A stretch of DNA of 64,000 bases from JAFKFI01 sp963795435 (GCA_963795435.1 CAWCHV010000007.1:1054001-1118000); one strand, 5' to 3'. Positions 25,779-34,745 are shown, numbered from the stretch's first letter. A program made the numbers and translations. Notes: generated from the letters alone by a model not told the origin.

Positions 25779-26026
25779 CGGCCTGGTTGGTCGCGGTCGG
25801 CGCGCTGCTGCCGGCGCTTGCGGTGCCGGTGTTCGCGGCGTGTCGCGGCGGCAGCGGCGACCGGCTGGCGGCGGTGCAGCTCGCAATCGCGCTCGCCACG
25901 CTCATCCTGGTGATGATGAGCTTCGCCTTCGACGAGAGCAGTTTCATCCAGATACCGCTGGCGCTGGTGCTGCTGGGGTTTCCCGGCACGCTTGTGCTGG
26001 CGCTTTTTCTCGAACGCTGGCTGTGA
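25775..26026 (+). CDS. mrpF: Na+/H+ antiporter subunit F (MrpF/MnhF-like)
   Basis: This 83-residue protein has three membrane segments, as usual for MrpF/MbhB. The first is AWLVAVGALLPALAVPVFAA, the third the C-terminal FPGTLVLALFLERWL. It starts at ATGA overlapping the subunit E stop and ends in GTGA, where subunit G starts. A GTG three codons earlier is less likely. In Mrp complexes this small subunit supports assembly and bile-salt or sodium efflux. Confidence 0.85.
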   Translation: MTAWLVAVGALLPALAVPVFAACRGGSGDRLAAVQLAIALATLILVMMSFAFDESSFIQIPLALVLLGFPGTLVLALFLERWL

Positions 26027-26319
26027 GCGCGGTCCTCGTCGACATCCTGCTCGCCCTCGCCGTGCTCATGTCATGGCTAGGCTGCATCGGATTTGCCCGG
26101 CTGCGGTCGCCGCTCGACCGGCTGCATTGTGCCACATTCGTCAACACGGCGTCCGGCTTGGCGATCACGGCAGCGGCGTTCGCGGCGGACGGGATTTCGG
26201 CGCGTGCCGGCACGGTGCTGCTGATCGCCGCACTCGCGCTGCTCCTCGGCGCGGCGTTGGCGCACGCGGCGGGGCGCGCGCTGCTGCTGCGCGGATCGGC
26301 TCAGGAGGACACTGAATGA
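26023..26319 (+). CDS. mrpG: Na+/H+ antiporter subunit G (MrpG/MnhG-like)
   Basis: The 98-residue protein starts with a GTG overlapping the previous stop (GTGA). It has the MrpG pattern: LVDILLALAVLMSWLGCIG, the conserved FARLRSPLDRLHCATFVN, and two more hydrophobic segments. The start codon is fixed by the overlap and the lack of another start near it. It corresponds to MbhC in membrane-bound hydrogenases. Confidence 0.87.
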   Translation: MSAVLVDILLALAVLMSWLGCIGFARLRSPLDRLHCATFVNTASGLAITAAAFAADGISARAGTVLLIAALALLLGAALAHAAGRALLLRGSAQEDTE

Positions 26320-26561
26320 GCGGGCTGCTCGCCATGCTGTTCGTGCTCGTCGCCGCGAGCGGCACCGGCGTCGTGCTGTCGCGCACGCCGCGCCGTCAGG
26401 TGCTGGCGATGGCGGTCAACGGCCTCGTGCTCGCGCTGCTGTTCATGGCGTTGCAAGCGCCCGACGTGGCGTTCTCCGAGCTCGTGGTCGGCGCGGCGGC
26501 GCTGCCGCTGCTGTTCCTCGTGGTGCTCGCCAGCATCAAGATGGATCGCGGGGCGCGATGA
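26316..26561 (+). CDS. DUF4040/MbhD-like antiporter subunit
   Basis: This 81-residue, three-segment membrane protein matches the DUF4040 part of the MrpA C-terminal region and its stand-alone counterpart MbhD. The key stretch is ALLFMALQAPDVAFSELVVG, where a membrane-embedded acidic residue in the PDVAFSE region is characteristic. It overlaps both neighbours by four bases. Its presence as a separate gene, with no full-length MrpA, sets this cluster apart from classical mrpABCDEFG operons. Confidence 0.8.
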   Translation: MSGLLAMLFVLVAASGTGVVLSRTPRRQVLAMAVNGLVLALLFMALQAPDVAFSELVVGAAALPLLFLVVLASIKMDRGAR

Positions 26562-27334
26562 GCCGGCGCATCCGCTCGCTGGTGTTCGCGCTGGCCGTGC
26601 TGTGCGCGTTGCCCGCCGTGTGGCGCGTCGCGGCGCACATGCCGCGCTTCGGCGCCCACTCGCTGCCCTATGGAGACGCGGTCAACGACGCCGCCCCCCG
26701 CGAGCGCCACGTCACCAACATGGTGACGGCGGTGAATTTCGATTACCGCGGGTTCGACACGCTGGGCGAGGAGTTCATGCTGCTCTGCGCCGTCACCGGC
26801 GTCGTGGTGCTGCTGCGCGGCGCGCGCGGCCAAGACCTCAGCGCGGCACCCGGCGAGGTCGCGGGCCGGGAGGTCGCCGAGCGCGCGGATGCGACGGTGC
26901 TGCTGTGCCGCGCGGTCGCGCCGCTGATTGTGGTGTTCGGCATCTACGTCGCGCTGCACGCGACGGTGACGCCGGGCGGCGGCTTCCAGGGCGGCGTCAT
27001 CGTCGCGTCGGGGCTGCTGCTGCTCTATCTCGGCGAGGGCTATCGCGGCTGGCGCCGGCTGGTGCCCTCACGCCTGTTCGACGCCTTCGAAGGCGGCGGC
27101 GCGGCGCTGTTCGCCGTCGCCGGATTGACGCCGATGCTGCTGGGGCGAGCCTTCCTGGAGAACGTGCTGCCGCTCGGGCAGCTTCGGGACATGCTCTCCG
27201 GCGGGCTCATGCTGGTGGCCAACGCCGGTGTCGCCTTCGCAGTCGCCGGCGGCTTCACCCTGCTGTTCATCGAGTTCATGGAGGAAACGCGCGCCGTGGA
27301 GGAGGGCGACGATCCGGGGGCGCATCCGACATGA
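26558..27334 (+). CDS. mrpB: MbhE-MrpB fusion-like antiporter subunit
   Basis: The 258-residue membrane protein appears to join two modules. Residues 1-90 resemble the last part of MrpA/MbhE, with the signature TAVNFDYRGFDTLGEEFML. Residues about 110-245 are MnhB-like (VFGIYVALHATVTPGGGFQG, the hallmark TPGGGFQGG, and LFIEFMEE at the end). In Mbh clusters these are two proteins, MbhE and MbhF. The gene is locked into the operon by ATGA overlaps on both sides. Confidence 0.83.
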   Translation: MSRRIRSLVFALAVLCALPAVWRVAAHMPRFGAHSLPYGDAVNDAAPRERHVTNMVTAVNFDYRGFDTLGEEFMLLCAVTGVVVLLRGARGQDLSAAPGEVAGREVAERADATVLLCRAVAPLIVVFGIYVALHATVTPGGGFQGGVIVASGLLLLYLGEGYRGWRRLVPSRLFDAFEGGGAALFAVAGLTPMLLGRAFLENVLPLGQLRDMLSGGLMLVANAGVAFAVAGGFTLLFIEFMEETRAVEEGDDPGAHPT

Positions 27335-27675
27335 CGCTACTGCCCTGGCTGGTCGCCGCCTGGCTGCTCGGGATCGGGCTGCACGGCATCGTTGCCAGCC
27401 GCAACTATGTGCATCTGATCGGCTGTCTGAGCGTGGTGCAGTCCGCAACCTACGTGCTGCTGCTCGCCGTCGGCTACAAGTGGAACGCGGGGGCGCCGAT
27501 CTTCTATACTCATCCGCCCGGCACGCCGGCGGTCGATCCCGTGGTGCAGGCGCTGGTGCTGACCGACATCGTGATCGGCGCCACCGTCAGCGCGCTGCTT
27601 CTCGCACTGGCGCTGCAACTGCACAAGAAGCGCGGCTCGCTCGACCCCGAGGAATTGCGGCCGCTGCGCCGGTGA
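27331..27675 (+). CDS. mrpC: Na+/H+ antiporter subunit C (MrpC/NuoK-like)
   Basis: The 114-residue protein with three membrane segments is homologous to NuoK and MbhG. Visible family features are LLGIGLHGIVASRNYVHLIG and VQALVLTDIVIGATVSALLL, which holds the conserved T-D-I-V-I motif. The ATG overlaps the previous TGA, and its own stop overlaps the GTG of mrpD. It contributes to the ion path next to the D subunit. Confidence 0.88.
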   Translation: MTLLPWLVAAWLLGIGLHGIVASRNYVHLIGCLSVVQSATYVLLLAVGYKWNAGAPIFYTHPPGTPAVDPVVQALVLTDIVIGATVSALLLALALQLHKKRGSLDPEELRPLRR

Positions 27676-29462
27676 ACGCGATCCTGCCGCCGCTGCCGGT
27701 TGCTCTACCGCTCGCCGTCGCCGCGATCATGCTGGTGCTGGCGCATGTCCTGCCGCGCCGCGTGCCCGACGCAATCGCGACCATCGTGGCATTGGGCGTC
27801 GCCGGGACTTGCTTGCTGATAGTGTTCCGCACGGCCGACGCGCCGCTGATCTACTGGTTCGGCGGCTGGTCGCCGCGCGCGGGCGGGCAGGTGCTTGGCA
27901 TCGGCTTCGTCGTCGATCAGATCGGCGCTTCGCTCGGCGTGCTGATCGGGCTGCTGTTCGCCGCCAGCTTCGTGTTCGCCTGGGGCTTCTTCGACGAGGT
28001 TCACGCGCATTTCCACGTGCTGATGCTGCTGTTCCTCGCGGCGATGACCGGCTTCGTGCTGACCCACGATCTATTCAACCTGTTCGTCTGGTTCGAGGTG
28101 ATGAGCGTCGCCGCCTTCGCGCTCACCGGCTACCGGCTCGAAGCATCGGCGCTCGAAGGCGCGCTCAACTTCACCGTGACCAACGGCATCGGCAGCTACC
28201 TGATGCTCGGCGGCATCGGGCTGATCTACGCCCGCGCCGGCGCGCTCGACTTCTCCGCGATCGGCCGCGCGGTCGCGGCGGCGGGGAGCGATCCGGTGTT
28301 CACCGCCGGCTTCTGCCTGCTTGCCACGGCCCTGCTCATCAAGGCGGCGATGGTGCCGTTCCAGTTCTGGCTGTCGGACGCGCACGCCGTCGCGCCGAGC
28401 CCGGTCTGCGTCATCTTCTCGGGCGCGATGGTGGCGCTGGGGCTCTATGGGGTCGCGAAACTCTACTGGTCGGTGTTCGCCGCGTCGGCGGACGTCACCT
28501 TTGTCATGCACAACCTGCTGCTCGGCATGGGGGCGGCGAGCGCGCTGGTCGGCGGCTTCATGTGCCTGTCACAGCGACACATGAAGCGGATGCTGGCGTT
28601 CTCCACCATCTCGCATGTCGGCGTCATGCTGATCGGCCTCGCCGTGCTGCGGCCGGACGGGCTCGCGGGCATGATGACCTATCTCGTCGGACACGGGCTG
28701 GTGAAGGGTGCGCTGTTCATGGTGGCCGGCATCCTGCTCGCCACCTGCGGCGGCATAGACGAGATCGGACTGCGCGGTGTGGGACGGCAAGTCTGGCCGG
28801 CGGGGATCGCGATGGCGCTCGGCGGACTGCTGCTCGCGGGGCTGCCGGTCGGCCTGATGGACGAGGGCACGCGGCTGATCGACGGCGCCGCGACCTCCAG
28901 TGGCCGGGGCTGGGTCAGCGTCGCGATGGTGGCGGCCGCGGCGCTCACCGGCGCCGCAGTGCTGCGCGCGTCGGGCCGCATTTTTCTCGGGCTCGGCCCG
29001 ACGCCGGGCGAGGAGGAGCGGTCCCCCACTGAGGAGGAGCAGGAGAACGCCGACCGCCCGCTCTGGCTGATGCTCGCACCTTGCGGGTTGCTGCTCGCGC
29101 TGGCGCTGCTGCCCGGCGGCGCGGCGGGAGCGTTCGCCGACGGATCGGTGCGCGGCTTCATGCACCCGGACAACGCCATGATCCTCGGCGTCGGGCCGCC
29201 GGCCGCGCCAGGCACGTCCGCCGCGCTTCCCGGCTCGCCGCATCCGTTTCTGCCGTGGCTGTCCCTGGCTCTCGCGCTGGGCATCGCCGGCTTCGACCTC
29301 GCCCGGCGCAGCTTGCCGCGGCCAGTGCTGCGTGCGCCCGGCGTGCTGACCTCGCCACTGTTCGATGGTTTGAGCGCACTGCATAGCGGGGTGATCGGCG
29401 ACTACGTGGCGTGGATCGCCGCCGGCCTCGCGCTGTTCGGGATCGTCTGCGCGCTGTACTGA
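27672..29462 (+). CDS. mrpD: Na+/H+ antiporter subunit D (proton-conducting, NuoN/MbhH-like)
   Basis: This 596-residue polytopic protein is the only proton_antipo_M subunit of the cluster. Core motifs are visible: VWFEVMSVAAFALTGYRLEA with the key membrane Glu, LLIKAAMVPFQFWLSDAHAV, HMKRMLAFSTISHVGVM and the later lysine in LVGHGLVKGALFMVAGILL. A charged loop (EEERSPTEEEQENADR) separates the last helices. It starts with the GTG in GTGA; no ATG is near. With no MrpA, this would be the sole antiporter-like channel. Confidence 0.9.
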   Translation: MNAILPPLPVALPLAVAAIMLVLAHVLPRRVPDAIATIVALGVAGTCLLIVFRTADAPLIYWFGGWSPRAGGQVLGIGFVVDQIGASLGVLIGLLFAASFVFAWGFFDEVHAHFHVLMLLFLAAMTGFVLTHDLFNLFVWFEVMSVAAFALTGYRLEASALEGALNFTVTNGIGSYLMLGGIGLIYARAGALDFSAIGRAVAAAGSDPVFTAGFCLLATALLIKAAMVPFQFWLSDAHAVAPSPVCVIFSGAMVALGLYGVAKLYWSVFAASADVTFVMHNLLLGMGAASALVGGFMCLSQRHMKRMLAFSTISHVGVMLIGLAVLRPDGLAGMMTYLVGHGLVKGALFMVAGILLATCGGIDEIGLRGVGRQVWPAGIAMALGGLLLAGLPVGLMDEGTRLIDGAATSSGRGWVSVAMVAAAALTGAAVLRASGRIFLGLGPTPGEEERSPTEEEQENADRPLWLMLAPCGLLLALALLPGGAAGAFADGSVRGFMHPDNAMILGVGPPAAPGTSAALPGSPHPFLPWLSLALALGIAGFDLARRSLPRPVLRAPGVLTSPLFDGLSALHSGVIGDYVAWIAAGLALFGIVCALY

Positions 29463-29544
29463 GCGCCGTTCAACAAGCCGAGCGGACCGAACCCGGGGGC
29501 GCGCGCCCTGTTCTGTGCGGGCGTCACCGCACCGGAGCAGCCCG

Positions 29545-30417
29545 ATGGCACAAGACCCCAAGACCGCGCATCCCACCCCGCCGCAGCAGCCGCAGCAGCA
29601 ATCGCCGCCGGGCCACACCGGGGAGATGGCGCCGACGCCCGACCACGGCGAGCATTCCTATAAGGGCAGCGGACGGCTGGCGGACCGGGCGGCGATCGTC
29701 ACCGGTGCCGATTCCGGCATCGGCCGCGCCGTCGCCATCGCCTTCGCGCGCGAGGGCGCCGACGTGCTGATCGCCTATCTCGACGAACACGAGGACGCGA
29801 AGGAAACGGCGCGCTGGGTGGAGCAGGCCGGCCGTCGCGCGGTCGTGGTGGCGGGGGACGTCGCCGACGAGGCGCATTGCAAGTCGCTGGTCGAACGCGC
29901 GGACCGCGAGTTCGGCAAGCTCGACATCCTGGTCAACAACGCGGCGATGCAGCGCAGCTACGAAAGCATCGACGACATCAGCGCCGAGGAGTGGGACCGC
30001 ACGTTCCGCACCAACATCTATTCGATGTTCTACCTGTGCAAGGCGGCGATCGCGCGGATGCAGCCGGGCAGCGCCATCGTCAATACCTCCTCGATCAACG
30101 CCAAGGACCCCTCGCCGCATTTGCTCGCCTATGCGACGACGAAGGGGGCGATCGCGAACTTCACCGCCGGGCTGGCGGCACTCGTGGCCAAGCAGGGCAT
30201 CCGCGTCAACGCGGTGGCGCCGGGGCCGATCTGGACGCCGCTCATCCCCTCGACGATGCCCGAGGAAGCGGTAAGGAGTTTCGGCAAGAACACGCCGATC
30301 GGCCGTGCCGGACAGCCGGCGGAGCTGGCACCCGCCTACGTGCTGCTGGCCTCGGGCGAGGCGAGCTACATCACCGGCGCATTGCTCCCCGTCACTGGCG
30401 GTCGGCCGATGCTCTGA
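29545..30417 (+). CDS. SDR family oxidoreductase with Pro/Gln-rich N-terminus (YhdG/YghA-like)
   Basis: The 290-residue enzyme belongs to the SDR group with a 45-residue disordered leader (PTPPQQPQQQSPP), as in YghA and Bacillus general-stress dehydrogenases. The cofactor motif VTGADSGIGRAVAIAFAREG is present, as are NNAAMQRSYES, the catalytic NTSSINAKDPSPHLLAYATTKG and the ending TGALLPVTGG. The ATG at 29545 gives the usual family start (MAQDPKTAHPTP). It follows the antiporter operon after 82 bases and is likely separate. An aldehyde or sugar-alcohol substrate is possible but unproven. Confidence 0.88.
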   Translation: MAQDPKTAHPTPPQQPQQQSPPGHTGEMAPTPDHGEHSYKGSGRLADRAAIVTGADSGIGRAVAIAFAREGADVLIAYLDEHEDAKETARWVEQAGRRAVVVAGDVADEAHCKSLVERADREFGKLDILVNNAAMQRSYESIDDISAEEWDRTFRTNIYSMFYLCKAAIARMQPGSAIVNTSSINAKDPSPHLLAYATTKGAIANFTAGLAALVAKQGIRVNAVAPGPIWTPLIPSTMPEEAVRSFGKNTPIGRAGQPAELAPAYVLLASGEASYITGALLPVTGGRPML

Positions 30418-30479
30418 CCCCCGCTTCGCTAGCGCCGGTATGCGGGGTACACTCGCCGCTCCGATGCGGGGGGAAGACT

Positions 30480-31418
30480 GTGACGGGACGGATCAATCGC
30501 GCGATCGAGTTGCTGGAGCAAGACCAGGCGGTCTACTACGACGGGGCGCATAGCGGGCACGTGCTGACCTACGAACAGGGGCGCCTCGATGGCGGCACCT
30601 GGGCCGACTATATCAACGTCGGCATGGAACATGGCGCGTTCGACATGACCGGGCTCTCCGAATACATGCGCGGCATGGCTGATGGCGGCCCGTCGCGCTC
30701 CGGCCATCGCACGCCGGCGGTGATCGTGGAGGCGCCTGTCAACGGCACGGACGCGGCCAACGTGCGCTTCAATGCGTGGCAGTTCCGCCAAATCCTCGGG
30801 CGCGGCGTGCATGGCGTGCTGCTGTGCCAAGCGGAGAACGCCGACGCGGTGCGCGCCTTCGTCGAATCCTGCCGCTATCCGCACCAGTTGGCTAGTGTCG
30901 ACGAGACGCTGCCCTCACCGGCCGAACGGATGCACGGCGCGCGACGCGTGGGCGGCACGCCCCTCGGCATCGGCACGCGCGGGCACGGTTCGGAAGGGAC
31001 GGCGGCACCGATCTGGGGCCTCTCGCAGATCGACTACATGCGGCGCTGCGATCCTTGGCCGCTCAATCCGCGGGGTGAGCTGCTGCTCGGCGTGAAGCTC
31101 GAAAGCCCCGAGGGGATCGCCAATTGCGACGCCATCCTTGCCGTCCCCGGCATCGGCTTCGCGGAGCTTGGCCCAGGCGATCTCGGCCTGTCGCTCGGTT
31201 ATCTCGAATTGCAACGCGACCCGTACCCGCCGGAGATGCGCGAGGCGCGCGAGCGGGTCTTCGCCGCCTGCCGGCGCAACCGCGTCGCCTTCCTCGAAGG
31301 TTGCACCCCAGAGAACATTGTCGCGAAGCTCGACGAAGGGGTGCGGGTCATCGCCGGCAATCGCGAGGACACGGTACGGGCTGGTCGCGCGCATCAGCGC
31401 CGCACGATGCCGGTGTAG
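30480..31418 (+). CDS. HpcH/HpaI aldolase/citrate lyase family protein
   Basis: This 312-residue TIM-barrel protein uses divalent metal to cleave or form carbon-carbon bonds with pyruvate-type enolates. Family hallmarks are DYINVGMEHGAFDM (strand plus catalytic His region), GELLLGVKLESPEGIANCDA with the metal-binding Glu, and FAELGPGDLGLSLGY with the metal Asp. It starts at the GTG at 30480, preceded by gggga; no ATG fits. A cupin gene follows within 3 bases, so they form a pair. The substrate is not known. Confidence 0.87.
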   Translation: MTGRINRAIELLEQDQAVYYDGAHSGHVLTYEQGRLDGGTWADYINVGMEHGAFDMTGLSEYMRGMADGGPSRSGHRTPAVIVEAPVNGTDAANVRFNAWQFRQILGRGVHGVLLCQAENADAVRAFVESCRYPHQLASVDETLPSPAERMHGARRVGGTPLGIGTRGHGSEGTAAPIWGLSQIDYMRRCDPWPLNPRGELLLGVKLESPEGIANCDAILAVPGIGFAELGPGDLGLSLGYLELQRDPYPPEMREARERVFAACRRNRVAFLEGCTPENIVAKLDEGVRVIAGNREDTVRAGRAHQRRTMPV

Positions 31419-31420
31419 CC

Positions 31421-31744
31421 ATGCTGGACAATGTTTTCGCGCAAGTGCCCGAAAGACAGGAGCGCGAGGAACTGCGCGACCTGCTGCGTACGCGCGCCGT
31501 GCGGATCGAACGGATCGTCTCGACGGGACAGGCCAGCCCGCCAGGGTTCTGGTACGACCAGGAGCTGCCGGAATGGGTGCTGCTGCTGACCGGCGCCGCC
31601 CTGCTCCGCGTCGAGGGAGAGGCGGAGGCGCGGCGCCTGAATGCCGGCTCGTTCGTCGAGTTCCCAGCCCATGTGCGCCACCGCGTCGAATGGACCTCGA
31701 CCTCGCCGCCGGCGGTGTGGCTCGTGGTGCATTATCGCCCGTGA
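31421..31744 (+). CDS. cupin domain protein
   Basis: This 107-residue single cupin has the motif pieces LPEWVLLLTGAALLRVEG and NAGSFVEFPAHVRHRVEWT, which include His residues usual for metal binding. It starts 2 bases after the stop of the HpcH/HpaI gene, so the two are co-translated. Small cupins of this kind (an EutQ-like or phosphomannose-type barrel) often act as isomerases or sensors; I cannot choose. Confidence 0.82.
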   Translation: MLDNVFAQVPERQEREELRDLLRTRAVRIERIVSTGQASPPGFWYDQELPEWVLLLTGAALLRVEGEAEARRLNAGSFVEFPAHVRHRVEWTSTSPPAVWLVVHYRP

Positions 31745-31752
31745 CAGCGCCG

Positions 31753-33033
31753 CTACGACCCGTACACCGCCCTCGGCAGCCACATTGTCAGCCAGGGAAC
31801 ATAAGTAATTATGCCGAGCACGATCAGCAGCAGGATGAGGAACGGCAGGATGCCGCGGATCACCTCGCCGACCGGGGCGGTGGAGATCGTCGAGAGGACG
31901 TAGAGGTTGAGGCCGACCGGCGGATGCACCAGCCCGACCTCCATGTTGTGCGTGAAGATGATGGAAAAATGCACCGGGTCGACGCCGAGCGGCAGCAGCG
32001 CCGGGGCGAGAATCGGCAGCACCAGCAGCAACGTCGCCGTGACCTCGAGGAAGCAGCCGAGGATCAGCAGCAGCACGTTGATCGCGAGCAGGAACTCCCA
32101 GGTGGAGAAATGATTGTCGAGGGTGAATTTTACGAGTTGTCCGGGAATGCCGGAGCTGGTCATCCAGTGGCCGAACGCCAGCGCGGTGGCGATGATGAGC
32201 ATGATCGTGGCGGCACTGCGCACCGCGTCGGCGATCACCGCCAGGGTCTGCGTCCAGCGAAAGCCGCGATAGACGAACAGGCTGACGAACAGCGACACCA
32301 CCGCCGCGACCGCCGCCGCCTCCGTCACCGTCACCAGCCCGCCGTAGATGCCGACCAGTACCACCACGGGCACCAGCAGCGCGGGGACGGCGCGCCAGGT
32401 CACGCGCAGGCGCGTCAACATCGGCAGGCTCGGCTCGCGTGGGAAATTGTGCTTGCGCGCGTAATAGAAGACCCAGGCAAAGAACGCGGCGGCTTGCAGC
32501 AGTCCCGGCAGGATGCCGGCGAGGAACAGGCGCGGCACCGATTGCTCGGCGACGATGCCGTAGAGGATGAGCGCAAGCGACGGCGGGATGACGATGCCGA
32601 TGGTGCCGGAGGCACCGATGACCCCGAGCGCGAATGACCGCGGATAGCCCTTCTCGATCATCGCCGGCAGCAGGATCGTGCCCATCGCCAGCGCGGTCGC
32701 CACGGACGAGCCGCAGATCGCCGCGAACAGGGTGCAGGCAACGACGGTGACGAGACCGAGCGAGCCGCGCACGCCGCCGAGCCAGGCGGACGACACATCC
32801 ACCAGCGCCTGCGCCACGCCGCCGCGCCGCATGAAAGCCGCCGCCATGACGAACAGCGGCAGCGCCATCAAGGTTGACGAATTGAGGTGATCAATCACCA
32901 CCTGCGCGACGCCAATCAGCGGCTCGCCGGAGACGAAGTAGAGGATCGCCGCGCAGGTGCCGAGCACCAGGAAAATCGGCATTCCGGCCGCCAGCAGGCC
33001 AAAAAACAGCAGCAGGAACAGCACGGTCCACAT
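31753..33033 (-). CDS. dctM: TRAP transporter large permease (DctM)
   Basis: The 426-residue protein with about 12 membrane segments is the transport channel of a tripartite ATP-independent periplasmic transporter, driven by sodium or proton gradients. It begins MWTVLFLLLFFGLLAAGMPI. Motifs typical of DctM are GASGTIGIVIPPSLALILYG and MEVGLVHPPVGLNLYVLSTI. It is the last gene of the P-Q-M operon, 20 bases after DctQ. Confidence 0.93.
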   Translation of the reverse strand: MWTVLFLLLFFGLLAAGMPIFLVLGTCAAILYFVSGEPLIGVAQVVIDHLNSSTLMALPLFVMAAAFMRRGGVAQALVDVSSAWLGGVRGSLGLVTVVACTLFAAICGSSVATALAMGTILLPAMIEKGYPRSFALGVIGASGTIGIVIPPSLALILYGIVAEQSVPRLFLAGILPGLLQAAAFFAWVFYYARKHNFPREPSLPMLTRLRVTWRAVPALLVPVVVLVGIYGGLVTVTEAAAVAAVVSLFVSLFVYRGFRWTQTLAVIADAVRSAATIMLIIATALAFGHWMTSSGIPGQLVKFTLDNHFSTWEFLLAINVLLLILGCFLEVTATLLLVLPILAPALLPLGVDPVHFSIIFTHNMEVGLVHPPVGLNLYVLSTISTAPVGEVIRGILPFLILLLIVLGIITYVPWLTMWLPRAVYGS

Positions 33034-33053
33034 CGCTCAGCCCGGCTTCGCGA

Positions 33054-33593
33054 TCATGCCGGCGGCGCGTCGGGGTCGATGGGCAGTTCGTGCGAGATGC
33101 CGTGGCCGATCACCATCGTCGCCGGGTCGAAGAACGCGGCGTAGCGCACCAATCGGATCACATAGCGGACGAACATCAGAAGTCCGCCGACGGGGAGTGC
33201 CAGATAGTAGAGCCACATCGGGAACGCGAGGCCGGTGGCGCTGGTCTCGTCGAGCATCCAGGCGGTATCGACGATCTCCCAGCCGTACCACACCATGCCG
33301 AAGCAGAAGGCGAGGGCGACGAGGCAGTTGAACACCTCTACCCAGCGCTGCCCCTGCGGCGGCAGGATGCGAAGCACGAGATCGGGGCGCACATGGCCGT
33401 CGGTTCGGACAAGCTGGCTGGAGACGATCATGATCGCCCAGATGGCGAGATAGACGATCACCTCCTCGGCCCAGCCGATGGCGTGCTCGGGGTCGATATA
33501 ACGGCCGATCACCTGCACCATGCCAACCAGCAGCGCGCAGGCGCCGAGCAGTCCGACCAGGATTTGCTCGACCTTGTCCCAGACACGGGTCAT
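33054..33593 (-). CDS. dctQ: TRAP transporter small permease (DctQ)
   Basis: The 179-residue protein with four membrane segments has the DctQ features LLGACALLVGMVQVIGRY, the EEVIVYLAIWAIMIVSSQLV segment and LPVGGLLMFVRYVIRLVRY. It sits between the binding-protein and large-permease genes, 14 and 20 bases away. It bridges the binding protein to the DctM channel. Confidence 0.92.
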   Translation of the reverse strand: MTRVWDKVEQILVGLLGACALLVGMVQVIGRYIDPEHAIGWAEEVIVYLAIWAIMIVSSQLVRTDGHVRPDLVLRILPPQGQRWVEVFNCLVALAFCFGMVWYGWEIVDTAWMLDETSATGLAFPMWLYYLALPVGGLLMFVRYVIRLVRYAAFFDPATMVIGHGISHELPIDPDAPPA

Positions 33594-33607
33594 GGCCAGA
33601 GCTCTGA

Positions 33608-34648
33608 TTAGCTGCTGACGCCGAGGTCCTGCATCACCAGCTTGACCATCTCGGGCGAGACCTTGATTTCGCGGGCCATCGCGTCCTGCTGGGGCAGCAT
33701 CAATTTGCGCGAAGCGGCGGTCTCCGCCGGCGTGGCCTCGACGAACTCGACGCCGTGGCTCTCCATGATCTTGCGGCCGTCAACCTGCCCCTTGGCAGTG
33801 CTGGCGCGGTATGCGCCGATGTTCTGCTCCCACAAATCCGTCATGGTCTTCTGCAGCTCCGGCGTCAGCTTGCTCCAGAAGGCGTTGCTCACCAGGGGGA
33901 CGTACTCCCCGATGAACTGGCGGTCCTCGAAGGCGTGCTTGACACCGGCTTCCCAGAGCTGGCCGGAGGCGCAGCTCATGTTGGTGCTGACCAGCCCGTC
34001 GAACGTGCCCTGCGACAGCGCGAGCGGCACGTTCGGCCAGGCGGTGGTGTTGGGAATGGCGTCGACGAACTTGATGCGCCAGGTGATGCCGGCGCCGCCG
34101 GGGCTGCGGATCTTCATGCCCTTGAGGTCGGCGAGCGTGTGGATCGGGCGGCTCGTGGTGTACCAGGACTGGTAGCCGAGATCGAGCCACTTCCCGAGCA
34201 CCCGGGCTCGCAGCTTGGTGCCGAGCTCGCTGTTGACCTTGGCGCCGGCCGAGCCGTCGAACGCCTTGTGCGCTTCCTCCAAGGTGCGGCCGTAGAGGAT
34301 CGGCAGCTGGCAGAAATCGGCGTCCGGCACGAAGCCGGTCTGCGTCCATAGGCCGGGGCAGGCCATCTCGACTTGGCCCTGGATCAGCGCCTTGGCGATG
34401 TCGAGATCGGCGAAGAGCTGGCCGGAGCTGAACAGCTCGGTCTTGATCTTGCCGCCCGACGCCGCCTCCAGTTTCTTGAGGTAGTCGGTGATGGAGACGT
34501 TGCGCAGGTGGGACGGCGCGGTGTCGAGCGAGACGCGCAGGCGCAGCGGCTCGTCGGCGCGGGCGCGGATCAGCCCGGGGGCGGCGAGCGCGGCACCGCC
34601 GGCCACGGCGAGCCGCCCCAGAGCGCGGCGAGACATGCCTTGCTGCAT
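33608..34648 (-). CDS. dctP: TRAP transporter substrate-binding protein (DctP)
   Basis: The 346-residue periplasmic protein carries a leader with twin arginines (SRRALGRLAVAGGAALAAPG) that could use Tat. The DctP fold follows, with ITDYLKKLEAASGGKIKTEL, WYTTSRPIHTLADLKGMKIR and a region ending PQQDAMAREIKVSPEMVKLV. The arginine that binds substrate carboxylates is likely in LKGMKIRSPGG. The ATG at 34648 has aaggagtt 8 bases before it. It leads the dctPQM operon. The substrate is probably an organic acid, not further defined. Confidence 0.92.
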   Translation of the reverse strand: MQQGMSRRALGRLAVAGGAALAAPGLIRARADEPLRLRVSLDTAPSHLRNVSITDYLKKLEAASGGKIKTELFSSGQLFADLDIAKALIQGQVEMACPGLWTQTGFVPDADFCQLPILYGRTLEEAHKAFDGSAGAKVNSELGTKLRARVLGKWLDLGYQSWYTTSRPIHTLADLKGMKIRSPGGAGITWRIKFVDAIPNTTAWPNVPLALSQGTFDGLVSTNMSCASGQLWEAGVKHAFEDRQFIGEYVPLVSNAFWSKLTPELQKTMTDLWEQNIGAYRASTAKGQVDGRKIMESHGVEFVEATPAETAASRKLMLPQQDAMAREIKVSPEMVKLVMQDLGVSS

Positions 34649-34745
34649 CTGCTAACTCCTTGCATCGCGCAACGAACTTGTTGCGTGGTCCAGTGATGCG
34701 GCGGGCGGGGCGCGCCCGTCAAGACCGGTACGGGCGCGTGTTCGC

